64,000 nucleotides of DNA from Corynebacterium sp. 21KM1197 (GTDB lineage Bacteria; Actinomycetota; Actinomycetes; Mycobacteriales; Mycobacteriaceae), in NCBI RefSeq assembly GCF_033783015.1, contig NZ_CP123907.1, positions 1,612,001-1,676,000 on the forward strand, given 5' to 3'. Made by a program: the position numbers and the translations under genes. Shown here one piece after another: positions 19,287 to 27,832 of the stretch. The notes beneath the pieces were generated by a model. The model saw only the letters and a list, made by a program, of their open reading frames with translations. It had not been told where the DNA came from and did no database searches. Position 1 is the first letter of the stretch; the number at the start of each line of letters is the position of its first letter.

Positions 19287-19961
19287 CTAGTGCCCACGCT
19301 CTAGATCGGCAAAAACATTCATGTTCAGCACAAAGGCGTGAGCGGCCTCCTCCAGCAACGCGCGCCGCTCCTCCTCGTTAAAATCCATCGCATCGAGGTG
19401 CGCGCGGTAAGCATCTTTGTACGGCTTGAGCTTGTCAATCTCCTCGAAACGATAAAAGCTCAGCCCCTCCTGAGCGATGCCGTAGTGTCGAGACATCATC
19501 GTGGCAATCACCTGCCCACCAGACATATCCCCCAGATAACGCACATAGTGATGCGCAACCAACCGAGCCTCATCGCGATCCTCGTACACCTGTTGCAGCC
19601 GCTCCACATAGGCCGCCGTCGCGGGGGTCGGCTTCACCCGTTCCTTCCACCCCTGGGCATGCTCCGTCTCCACCGTGCCATGCAGGTACGCAAGATCCCG
19701 TTCGAGAGACGCCGCCCGATCCAGCCGCGTATCGACGATCCTCCCCGCCCGATCCGTATCCGACACCGCATGGGCGGCCTTTTCCAATGCCGAGTAAAAA
19801 AGCCACGCCTGCTCCTGGAGACGCAGGAAGTCAGCCGCACTCAGCTTCCCACCCATCAGATCCGCCATGAACGTAGAGGACTCTGCCTCCTCATGGGCTG
19901 CCGCCGTAAACACCTTCAACTCAGCCGACAGGCTCTGGTTATGGAGAACTACATTCGTCAT
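19287..19961 (-). CDS. hmuO: Heme oxygenase (biliverdin-producing)
   Basis: HmuO degrades heme to biliverdin, CO and iron to use host or environmental heme as an iron source. The product is 224 residues. Proximal His23 lies in TAAAHEEAESSTF and the distal helix is YVRYLGDMSGGQV, both diagnostic. The ATG at 19961 has a GAGAGGGGGAAC site before it. A DtxR-like box lies 137 bases upstream of the start, in the gap to glnE, and fits iron control. No heme ABC transporter genes are adjacent here. Confidence 0.95.
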   Translation of the reverse strand: MTNVVLHNQSLSAELKVFTAAAHEEAESSTFMADLMGGKLSAADFLRLQEQAWLFYSALEKAAHAVSDTDRAGRIVDTRLDRAASLERDLAYLHGTVETEHAQGWKERVKPTPATAAYVERLQQVYEDRDEARLVAHHYVRYLGDMSGGQVIATMMSRHYGIAQEGLSFYRFEEIDKLKPYKDAYRAHLDAMDFNEEERRALLEEAAHAFVLNMNVFADLERGH

Positions 19962-20097
19962 GCTCGGTTCCCCCTCTCTTGACTCAGAATGGTTATCCGC
20001 TCCCGGGGCGCTAGCGCACTGCCTCCTATCCACCGAGCCGTTAGGCTGACGCTGAGAGGCAACCACGCAAGCACCGTGGAATACCACTGAGATTAAA

Positions 20098-20116
20098 TTA
20101 GGTTACCCATACCTAC
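20098..20116. promoter_or_regulatory. Putative DtxR box upstream of hmuO
   Basis: The 19-mer TTAGGTTACCCATACCTAC matches the known DtxR consensus TWAGGTWAGSCTWACCTWA at nearly all positions, with a palindromic TAGGT...ACCTA core. It lies between the hmuO start and the end of glnE, which fits repression of hmuO when iron is plentiful, as is established for C. diphtheriae hmuO. Confidence 0.8.
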
Positions 20117-20143
20117 CATCGTCCTTTTGGTTGATCTTTCCCA

Positions 20144-23100
20144 CTACCTCATGGACGGCTCTCCCCAGAACACCTGGTCCACCACCCTGCGAGCACGCCG
20201 AGTCTTTTTCAGATAATCCTCCAAGAACACCTGGTACTGCGCGGGCTCCCACCCCGCCGCGCCTGCCACCTGCACCAACTGCGGCCCTGGTTCTGGAATC
20301 TGATCCGTCCGCTTGCCCCGCACCAGTACCAGCGCGTTACGCACATTCGTGGCCTCTAACCACGCCTCACGCAATACCCGCACCTGATCCGAGGGAAGAA
20401 TGGACTGATCTTCCAAGACGTCAAGGACCTCCAGGGTGGAAGTGTTGTGTAAGGCGGGATAGTCATGAGCATGCATCATGGTGAGCAACTGCACGGTCCA
20501 CTCAATATCCGTCAGCGCACCTCGCCCCAGCTTCGTATGCGTATTCCTATCCGCACCCCGAGGCAGCCTCTCCTCATCGACGCGCGCTTTCATGCGGCGC
20601 ACCTCTCGAATAGCCGCCGCAGAGATCCCATCCTTCGGATAACGGAATTCATCAATCATGTGTAGGAACTCCGTCCCCACCTCCCTATCCCCAGCCACCA
20701 CCGTGGCCCGCAAGAGCGCCTGCGTCTCCCACACTTCACCCCACGAGGAGTAATAACGGTGATACGAGGAAATAGATCGCACGACTGCACCGCTACGCCC
20801 TTCTGGTCGCAGACCCAAGTCCACTTCCAGAGGAGGGTCGCCCGAGGGCTTCGCCAACCGCGAGCGCATGGATTCACACACGCTTGCCGCCCACCGCAAC
20901 GCCTCATGCTCGTCCTGCCCCGGTTGAGGTTCCGCCACAAACATCACATCGGCGTCAGAGCCAAAGCCTAGTTCGGCCCCACCCAAACGCCCCATACCAA
21001 TCACGGCAATACGGGCCGGTGCCTCCACCAAACCTGGCGTGCCACCCCCCGACCGCCCCTCACCCTCGGGTTCGGTTTTTCCTAGACCTGTTACCTCTTT
21101 AGTGCCCCCTTGTGCCTCCGGCAACCTGCTGCGAATCTCAGCCTGAAGAGCCGCCTCTAACACCGCATTCCAGACCATTGACAACCCCCGGCACACCGAA
21201 CGCACGTCCATCATTCCCAGCAGATCCGCCGAGGCCAATCGCGCCAACTCTGTCCGGCGCAAGGAACGCGCAACCGCAATGGCCTTATCGGGATCGCGGT
21301 GGCGACCGGCAGCCGAAACTAGGGAAGAAGAGACCGTTCCCGGTGCCTTATCCAGAATCTTCGGTCCGCCAGCACCATCACCCAGCGTCTTAACAAAGTC
21401 AGGGGAAGAGATAATAAGTGCAGCCGTATAAGGCGAGGACCCCAAGATCATCATCAAACGCTGCCCCACCACACCCTCATCTCTCAGAAGGCGCAGGAAC
21501 CAACTGCGATCATAGGCGGCGTCCGAAAGTTTACGATAATTAAGCAAACCAGCATCAGGATCGGCAGTCTGAGAAAGCCAATCCATCAGCGTGGGCAATA
21601 GCATCGCCTGAATCTTTGACTTGCGGCTTGTTCCAGAAGCCAACGCCGTCAAATGTTCAAAGGCCCTGTCCGGGAACCTATACCCCAGCGCCGCAAGTTG
21701 CAGCTTAGCCGCGTCAGGGGAAAGTTTGAGGGTATCCACTGACATATTGACCACGGAATTAAGCAGTGGACGATAAAACAACTTCGAGTGCAGTTCGGAG
21801 ATGAGGAAACGCACCCGCCGCAACGTGGTGCGCAAATTATCCACCGAGGATTTCCCCTCCGCAGCCCCGTAACCAGACGTGAGCGCCAGGCGGTTCATCG
21901 CAGGGCGATCACCTTCCTCCGGCAAGGTATGAGTACGGCGCAGCCGATATAACTGCAAACGATGCTCCAGGAGGCGCAAAAACTCATACGCCTGGATAAG
22001 CCCTTGGCCATCCTCCCGCCCGATAGCCCCAGCATCCACCAGCGCACGCAGAGCCGCCACGGTGGCCGGGACGCGCAAGGATTCATCGGACCTTCCGTGC
22101 ACCAGTTGCAGGAGTTGCACCGCAAACTCCACATCGCGCAATCCGCCGCGACCGAGTTTCAACTCTCTATCGCGCATATCCGCAGGCACATTCTCCAGCA
22201 CCCTGCGCCGCATAGCCTGCACGTCCTCAACAAAGGAATCACGCTGGCTCGCCGCCCACACTAAAGGCGCTAATTCCTCGCGGTATTTCTCACCCAAGGG
22301 CACATAGCCGGTCTGCGCGCGCGCCTTAAGCAAAGCCTGAAACTCCCAGGTCTCTGCCCATCGGTGATAATAAGCAAGGTGAGATTCCAGGGTGCGCACC
22401 AGGGAACCCGACCGCCCCTCGGGTCGCAGGTTAGCATCTACTTCAAAGAAATGCCGTGAACCGATCCGGGCACATTCTCCCGCTAAGCGAGTAATACGAG
22501 GCGTCACTTCACTGCCGACGAATATGACATCAACATCCGAAATATAATTCAGCTCCCCCGCCCCGCACTTGCCCAAGGCAATGATCGCAAGGCGAGCATC
22601 CAGCGGAGAATCGCCATATACGTTCTCCACGGCAAGGGCCAAACTCGCGGTCAAGGCCGCATCGGCCAAATCAGAAAGCAAAGCCGTAGTCTTTTCAAAG
22701 GGAACCGGATCTAGCCCCTCTTGCCGCTTAGTGGAAGGATAGGTACCGGCAAGATCATGAGCGGCGATCCTCATAAGGAAAAGGCGATACCGTTCCTTTA
22801 GCCGCCGCTGCGCCGCCATATCCGCCGAACGCGCCCGGTACGTCCCCACCGTACTGAGATCGTCACGAGCAGGATCGAACCACCCAGCCTCTTCGACTCC
22901 CTCAGCATCTGCCTCCTGAGCAGACAAGGCGTAACTTGCTGGAATCGCATCTACCGCATCAAGCAAGCCTCGGATCATTTCTTCTCTGCTCGGCAACGGC
23001 GCAATCAGTTCCCTCCAGGACTCCGGATGCGCTGCCAGATCATCACCCAGAGCCACCGATCCCCCCACTAACGCCATGAGTCGAATACGGAAAGAATGGT

Positions 23101-23338
23101 TCTCTCTCAGCGTTTGCTGGAACGCCTCCGCCTCACCAGCCTCCTCCAAGGCCGCTACCAAGCGAACGAGAATGTTGAGGGCTTGATCTGGGTCTCCCGA
23201 TCCGGCTAGAGCCCATAGGACATCGAGGGATTCTGGATTATCCCACCCCAAATCACGTATATCTTCCGCCGCACGTCCACCGCCTAACCCTAAAACAGCG
23301 GGAGTAGGTATGGAGACCCGAGACTTAGATACCGCCAT
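20144..23338 (-). CDS. glnE: Bifunctional glutamine synthetase adenylyltransferase/deadenylyltransferase
   Basis: GlnE of 1064 residues, which adds or removes AMP on glutamine synthetase Tyr in response to nitrogen state. It has the two-domain layout: an N-terminal nucleotidyltransferase with GKCGAGELNYISDVDVIFVG and a C-terminal one with GRLGGAELGFGSDADVMFVA, each with the DxD metal motif, separated by helical domains (for example RPEGRSGSLVRTLESH and RPEGRSGAVVRSISSY). A short insert rich in Gly/Glu (about residues 745-765) lies between the halves. Start at 23338 follows AGAAGGAA. It lies 53 bases after glnA2 on the same strand and is likely cotranscribed with it. Confidence 0.97.
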   Translation of the reverse strand: MAVSKSRVSIPTPAVLGLGGGRAAEDIRDLGWDNPESLDVLWALAGSGDPDQALNILVRLVAALEEAGEAEAFQQTLRENHSFRIRLMALVGGSVALGDDLAAHPESWRELIAPLPSREEMIRGLLDAVDAIPASYALSAQEADAEGVEEAGWFDPARDDLSTVGTYRARSADMAAQRRLKERYRLFLMRIAAHDLAGTYPSTKRQEGLDPVPFEKTTALLSDLADAALTASLALAVENVYGDSPLDARLAIIALGKCGAGELNYISDVDVIFVGSEVTPRITRLAGECARIGSRHFFEVDANLRPEGRSGSLVRTLESHLAYYHRWAETWEFQALLKARAQTGYVPLGEKYREELAPLVWAASQRDSFVEDVQAMRRRVLENVPADMRDRELKLGRGGLRDVEFAVQLLQLVHGRSDESLRVPATVAALRALVDAGAIGREDGQGLIQAYEFLRLLEHRLQLYRLRRTHTLPEEGDRPAMNRLALTSGYGAAEGKSSVDNLRTTLRRVRFLISELHSKLFYRPLLNSVVNMSVDTLKLSPDAAKLQLAALGYRFPDRAFEHLTALASGTSRKSKIQAMLLPTLMDWLSQTADPDAGLLNYRKLSDAAYDRSWFLRLLRDEGVVGQRLMMILGSSPYTAALIISSPDFVKTLGDGAGGPKILDKAPGTVSSSLVSAAGRHRDPDKAIAVARSLRRTELARLASADLLGMMDVRSVCRGLSMVWNAVLEAALQAEIRSRLPEAQGGTKEVTGLGKTEPEGEGRSGGGTPGLVEAPARIAVIGMGRLGGAELGFGSDADVMFVAEPQPGQDEHEALRWAASVCESMRSRLAKPSGDPPLEVDLGLRPEGRSGAVVRSISSYHRYYSSWGEVWETQALLRATVVAGDREVGTEFLHMIDEFRYPKDGISAAAIREVRRMKARVDEERLPRGADRNTHTKLGRGALTDIEWTVQLLTMMHAHDYPALHNTSTLEVLDVLEDQSILPSDQVRVLREAWLEATNVRNALVLVRGKRTDQIPEPGPQLVQVAGAAGWEPAQYQVFLEDYLKKTRRARRVVDQVFWGEPSMR

Positions 23339-23391
23339 TATATTTCCTTCTTCCCAAAGATCGGTTCACCAGAACGACAGCAGAACCCTGA

Positions 23392-24735
23392 TTAGTAGTT
23401 AAAATTGCTCCGCAGTTCCCACGGAGTAATCTGCTCTTGGTAATCCCGCCATTCGCGCCACTTGGAACGCAGGAAAAATTCATACACCCGTTCCCCAAGA
23501 ATCTCAGCCATAAGCTCCGATTCCTCCAAACGGTGCAAGGCGTGATCCAGGCTGGATGGCAAATCCACGTACCCCATCGCTCGGCGCTCCCGCCGAGTCA
23601 ATTGAGAGATATTATCCTCAGCCGGATCGCCTAATTCATAACCTTCCCGTATCCCCTTAAGCCCGGCACCGAGAAGCGCAGCATAGGCAAGGTACGGGTT
23701 ACATCCGGTATCGATACTGCGAACCTCCACCCGGCGCGATTCCGCCTTGGTGAGCCGATAGGTAGGAACCCGCACCATCGCGGAGCGGTTAGATACCCCC
23801 CACGTGGCCGCCGTGGGCGCTTCATCGCCAAAGATGATTCGCTTGTATGAATTCACCCACTGATTTGTGACCGCAGATATTTCCGGCGCGTGCCGCAAAA
23901 TACCGGCGATGAATTGCTTGGCGGTATGCGATAGAGAGTATTCCGCATCAGGATCATGGAAGGCATTACTGTCTCCCTCAAAGAGAGAGATGTGACTGTG
24001 CATGGCCGAACCAGCCCACTGCTGGAACGGCTTGGGCATAAAGGTGGCCTGCGCATCATTACGCAGCGCCACCTGCTTCATGAGGTAACGGAATGTCATG
24101 ACGTTATCTGCCATCGTGAGCGCTTCCGCATGGCGCAGGTCAATCTCCTGTTGTCCGGGAGCCGTCTCGTGGTGCGAAAACTCCGTGGCAATGCCCACCG
24201 CTTCCAGGGCGAGCATGGCTTGCCTGCGGAACTTGGGCGTGGCATTTCGGGTCGATTGATCGAAGTACCCGCCGTTATCCGTGGGTTTGGGCTGTGGATC
24301 AGCGTCCTCCTGAGCGGTATTCGTGCACAGGTAAAACTCAATCTCCGGGGAGATCATGCAGGTAAATCCCTCATCAGCAGCCTGCTGCACCTGCCTGCGG
24401 AGCACCTGGCGGGGATCATTCCAGGAGGGTTGGCCGTCCGGCATAGAAATATCACAGAACATTCGTGCCGTTTGCACTTCCGCCCCTTCATCAAAGGGCA
24501 GAATCTGGAACGTGGAGGGGTCGGGCAGCGCAATGGTGTCCGCCTCAGAGATTCGCGAGAATCCCTCAATGGCGGAGCCATCAAAGCCCACGCCCTCCTC
24601 AAAGGCACTCTCCAGCTCGGAGGGGGCCATCATCACGGACTTGAGGTACCCCAAAATATCCGTGAACCACAGGCGGATGAACTTGATGTCGCGTTCCTCA
24701 ACGGTACGCAGCACGAACTCTTGTTGGCTGTTCAT
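23392..24735 (-). CDS. glnA2: Glutamine synthetase type I, GlnA2-like (no adenylylation site)
   Basis: A 447-residue type I synthetase with DGSAIEGFSR, ISPEIEFYL, GSAMHSHISLFEGD and RVPTYRLTKAESRRVEVRS. It lacks the NLYDLPPEE-type adenylylation motif (the equivalent region reads RRAMGYVDLPSSL), so GlnE should not modify it at that site. This matches GlnA2 of C. glutamicum, which is upstream of glnE. Whether it makes mainly glutamine or another gamma-glutamyl product is not decided by sequence. The upstream gap of about 240 bases holds its promoter. Confidence 0.92.
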   Translation of the reverse strand: MNSQQEFVLRTVEERDIKFIRLWFTDILGYLKSVMMAPSELESAFEEGVGFDGSAIEGFSRISEADTIALPDPSTFQILPFDEGAEVQTARMFCDISMPDGQPSWNDPRQVLRRQVQQAADEGFTCMISPEIEFYLCTNTAQEDADPQPKPTDNGGYFDQSTRNATPKFRRQAMLALEAVGIATEFSHHETAPGQQEIDLRHAEALTMADNVMTFRYLMKQVALRNDAQATFMPKPFQQWAGSAMHSHISLFEGDSNAFHDPDAEYSLSHTAKQFIAGILRHAPEISAVTNQWVNSYKRIIFGDEAPTAATWGVSNRSAMVRVPTYRLTKAESRRVEVRSIDTGCNPYLAYAALLGAGLKGIREGYELGDPAEDNISQLTRRERRAMGYVDLPSSLDHALHRLEESELMAEILGERVYEFFLRSKWREWRDYQEQITPWELRSNFNY

Positions 24736-24979
24736 GCCACCACCTTAGCCACCACCCACACCTCCTCACACGTCCTTCCCTGTGAGGGGGTATCCACCGT
24801 CCACAATCCGCCCCGCTCAGCAGCACTATGAGAATATATTTTCGAACAGATGGGGGTACCACCGCCCCGACACCCCCTTACCGTGAGACATACCAAAGCA
24901 GTTAAACAGCAACAAGGCCCATGCCAAGCATCACCACCCCTCTAGTAAGGCGACCACACAAAACCAGAAAGACAAACAC
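24736..24979. other. Intergenic region between glnA2 and a plus-strand gene
   Basis: The gap contains an AT-rich core (gagaatatattttcg at about 24830) that is a likely promoter for glnA2 or the divergent gene, and the sequence ggggtaccaccgccccgacacccc. I see no clear operator or small gene, and no obvious nitrogen-regulator box. Confidence 0.4.
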
Positions 24980-25702
24980 ATGATCGATACAATCACCTCC
25001 TCGCCACAAGTCGCTTCCTACGGTTGGATCTCCTGCGATTCTCTTCTCCTCGGTTACACAAGCCCACTCATGCCCCAGGGGATCCGGCGTGATACCGCTA
25101 TCTCGCGCGGTAGCACAACGCAACGGTATTCCCCGTTCGCTAACGCTTCTTGTCCCTTGCCACAGCGCTCTACCGCCGGAGGATCCATGCGCCATTACCC
25201 CTCCTCCGGCCACAGGGCTCCTGCTTCGCCCCACCACGCTCCATGCTGTTGCCCCACGTGCTCCCTGCACAGAACTTCCTTTCGTATCCACCTCCGCGCC
25301 CCGTGGATACGGCAGCAGTTTTTCCTCTTGCGCGTGGTAGCACAGGCCCACCAAGGGCAGGCCTTGCTCCTCACCGCTCATGGCCTCGTGGCCCTTGTGA
25401 TACCCACCAGCGAGCACCACAATGTGGTGGCGCTGTTTCAGCACCTGAACAATTATCAGCGCCACCTCTTATCCCGGATAAAGCCAAAGGAGATCCTCCC
25501 CGTATCGCTCCGTGTTTATAAGCCAAACTTCATGCTCGGATACGCCCAGGCCCTCGCCCAGATTCTCCCGCTCGCCCACCCCTGCCTCTTGCCCACGCGC
25601 ACCGCGCGCGACAGCGGGTACCTAGATGGAATGAGAGCCGCAGGGCGGGCTTTGGCGGAATACCCAGCTACCCTGGAACGGGAAAATCGTTACGCGGCAT
25701 AG
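24980..25702 (+). CDS. Hypothetical protein, possibly DUF2786-like C-terminus
   Basis: A 240-residue frame. The first 100 residues are odd (Cys/His/Pro rich, with CCCPTCS), and other frames are also open there, so the true start could be internal. From about residue 110 the sequence looks coding: LLTAHGLVALVIPTSEHHN, then FMLGYAQALAQIL and GYLDGMRAAGRALAEY. The latter pattern resembles the end of DUF2786-type proteins, a weak match. No opposite-strand frame is better. RBS agaaag is weak. Function unknown, and its existence is uncertain. Confidence 0.4.
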   Translation: MIDTITSSPQVASYGWISCDSLLLGYTSPLMPQGIRRDTAISRGSTTQRYSPFANASCPLPQRSTAGGSMRHYPSSGHRAPASPHHAPCCCPTCSLHRTSFRIHLRAPWIRQQFFLLRVVAQAHQGQALLLTAHGLVALVIPTSEHHNVVALFQHLNNYQRHLLSRIKPKEILPVSLRVYKPNFMLGYAQALAQILPLAHPCLLPTRTARDSGYLDGMRAAGRALAEYPATLERENRYAA

Positions 25703-25796
25703 CCTGGCGGCCCACGTTCCACTGTAGAACGAGTCAGGGGGGCCACACGACATGCGCTTCCTATACACCACACTTTGCCCTTGGAGGATGATTCCT

Positions 25797-27449
25797 ATGA
25801 GCACCACTCAGTTTCTCGAGGTAGAAGCCAAGTACGCCGTGAGCGCGGACGATTCTGTTCCAGATCTCACCAAGATCCTCAATGTCCATTCCATTGAGGC
25901 CGCGCAGCAGTACGAACTCTCTGCCATTTACTACGACACCCGTGATCTTCGCCTTACTCGTTCGAAGATCACGCTGCGGCGCAGAATCGGCGGAAAAGAC
26001 GATGGTTGGCACCTCAAACTCCCCGACACCGGCAGCGGACGCCTAGAAATCAGCGCCGCCCTCAACCCGGAAATCACTCCCGGGGAGGCCGCACCACGCC
26101 TTACTCGCGGCACAACTGATTCTGTCCCGGAAGAACTCCTCGGCCATGTGCGCGCTGTGGTCCGTGGCCACAAACTCATCCCTATAGCCCAGGTGGATAA
26201 TCTGCGTGTGGAATCTGCCCTCAAAGCCGAAAACGGCAGTACCGTGGCGGACTTCTGCGATGATCGCGTGACGGCCTGGTCCCTTCTTCCCGATGCCTCC
26301 CCGGAACCGCGCCACTGGCGCGAATGGGAGTTCGAGTTAGCGGAATCCCTCGCCACCACAAAGTTAGGCAGGCAGATCCTCGAATCCGCCGATGAGCAAC
26401 TCACCACCGTGGGTGCCGTGGACTCCCATTCCCCATCGAAATTGCTCACGGCCCTTGGGGAGAGTTTCAACCTTGCCCCCACGCCTCCCACGCCACTCGT
26501 TTTCCGAAAGTACGATGACCGCGATGAAGCCTTCGCGGGTGTTCTCCACGCCCTCATCGCCACCCGGGACTCTTTGGTGGAACAGGATCCCGGTGCCCGC
26601 CGGGGCGACCGACGCTCAGTAAGCACCATGCTGAATGCCATCCGCGATCTGCGCAGCGTCCTCAGCATGTTTATTGAGCTTTTCGATCATGAGCGCTGGG
26701 ATAACCGCATTGCCACCGCCTCCGATATTGAGGCGGAGTTGAAGCAACTCACCGTGGTATTGCACCGCGCCTGCGATGCCGATGCCGTGGCGCATCAGGT
26801 TCACGCATTGCTGGACGCAGACGCTACCGAACTCATCGATCAGCAGGCTCGGCAGCGCCTAGAGCACGATGTAGATTCCAGGAATAAGAGGGCCTATTAC
26901 CGCGTGGGGGCGGCACTGGACTCGGAACGTTACCTCACCATGCTCGATACTCTTGATGAGTTCCTTGCCGATCCCCCGCTGCCGGGGCGAATGGAACGTC
27001 GCAAAGCCACCGCCATCATCGTGCGCGCGGTCAAGCGCGGCTACGTGGATTTCAAGAATCTCCGCAGTTCCGCTCTGGAGGTTTTTGATGATCCCGAGGT
27101 CACCGAGTCCGAGTATGAGGCCCACCTTTCCCAGATGCACAAGGTGGCGGAGCGGCTGCGCACGGTATCGCGCGTGTCCTTGGAGTTCACCCCCTATGAT
27201 TCCGGCAGGTTGTCCAAGGAATCAAAGAAACTCGTAGACACATTGCTCGATGCCCAATATTCCGTGTCCGTGTGCGAGTTGATTCTCAAGCGCGCCCGCC
27301 AGGCGGCCGGACGCGGCGAGGATACCTTCGCCTACGGGCTGCTGTATCAGGCGGAGCGGGAACGCTCTCGGAAGATTCTCCGGGCGATCGATCAGCGTCA
27401 TCGCTCGGTGAAATCCAGTTATAAGCGCTTTAAGCGTTCCATCGCTTGA
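25797..27449 (+). CDS. CYTH and CHAD domain protein
   Basis: A 550-residue two-domain protein. The N-terminal CYTH (triphosphate tunnel metalloenzyme) domain starts FLEVEAKYAV with the ExExK motif and continues with YYDTRDLRLTRSKITLRRR. The C-terminal CHAD domain is helical, with conserved His/Arg/Lys (for example DLRSVLSMFIELFDHERW, MERRKATAIIVRAVKRGY). CHAD domains bind polyphosphate, and CYTH-CHAD proteins act on inorganic polyphosphates or triphosphates. The start at 25797 follows TTGGAGG. Monocistronic here. Confidence 0.92.
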   Translation: MSTTQFLEVEAKYAVSADDSVPDLTKILNVHSIEAAQQYELSAIYYDTRDLRLTRSKITLRRRIGGKDDGWHLKLPDTGSGRLEISAALNPEITPGEAAPRLTRGTTDSVPEELLGHVRAVVRGHKLIPIAQVDNLRVESALKAENGSTVADFCDDRVTAWSLLPDASPEPRHWREWEFELAESLATTKLGRQILESADEQLTTVGAVDSHSPSKLLTALGESFNLAPTPPTPLVFRKYDDRDEAFAGVLHALIATRDSLVEQDPGARRGDRRSVSTMLNAIRDLRSVLSMFIELFDHERWDNRIATASDIEAELKQLTVVLHRACDADAVAHQVHALLDADATELIDQQARQRLEHDVDSRNKRAYYRVGAALDSERYLTMLDTLDEFLADPPLPGRMERRKATAIIVRAVKRGYVDFKNLRSSALEVFDDPEVTESEYEAHLSQMHKVAERLRTVSRVSLEFTPYDSGRLSKESKKLVDTLLDAQYSVSVCELILKRARQAAGRGEDTFAYGLLYQAERERSRKILRAIDQRHRSVKSSYKRFKRSIA

Positions 27450-27456
27450 GTCCGGG

Positions 27457-27639
27457 TTAATCCCAGTCGTCGTCCTGAGCGTCGTAAGCGTCATTGCGCT
27501 GTGCGGCTTTTTCCAGGGCTTGTTCGGCTTCCTCCCGCGTGGCGTAGGGCCCCATGCGGTCCGTCCAGGATCCGCCGAGTCCCTGCGTCACCTCACCCGT
27601 GGTGGGGTGGTAGAACCATTGCGCTTCTTTTTCCTGCAT
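27457..27639 (-). CDS. Small conserved actinobacterial protein
   Basis: A 60-residue acidic protein. Its core WFYHPTTGEVTQGLG and GPYATREEAEQALEKA matches a small protein conserved in actinobacteria, with a tail rich in Asp. The ATG at 27639 follows GGAGGGCACC. Function unknown. It is convergent with the CYTH/CHAD gene and its start region faces the kinase-like gene. Confidence 0.7.
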   Translation of the reverse strand: MQEKEAQWFYHPTTGEVTQGLGGSWTDRMGPYATREEAEQALEKAAQRNDAYDAQDDDWD

Positions 27640-27832
27640 AGTGGTGCCCTCCGTGTTCTTCTCGCGTATGGCGTCTGCGATGTATGGACAAACCCCGTCC
27701 CTTTCCCTTGGGCCGGGGAAGCCCACTGCGCCCGAGGCCATGACTCCGACGCTATTAGAATATCGGTGTTCCCGTACACAACTATCCCCTGCCCGCCCTC
27801 TATCCCCGTATCACCAGGAGCCACCGCACACT

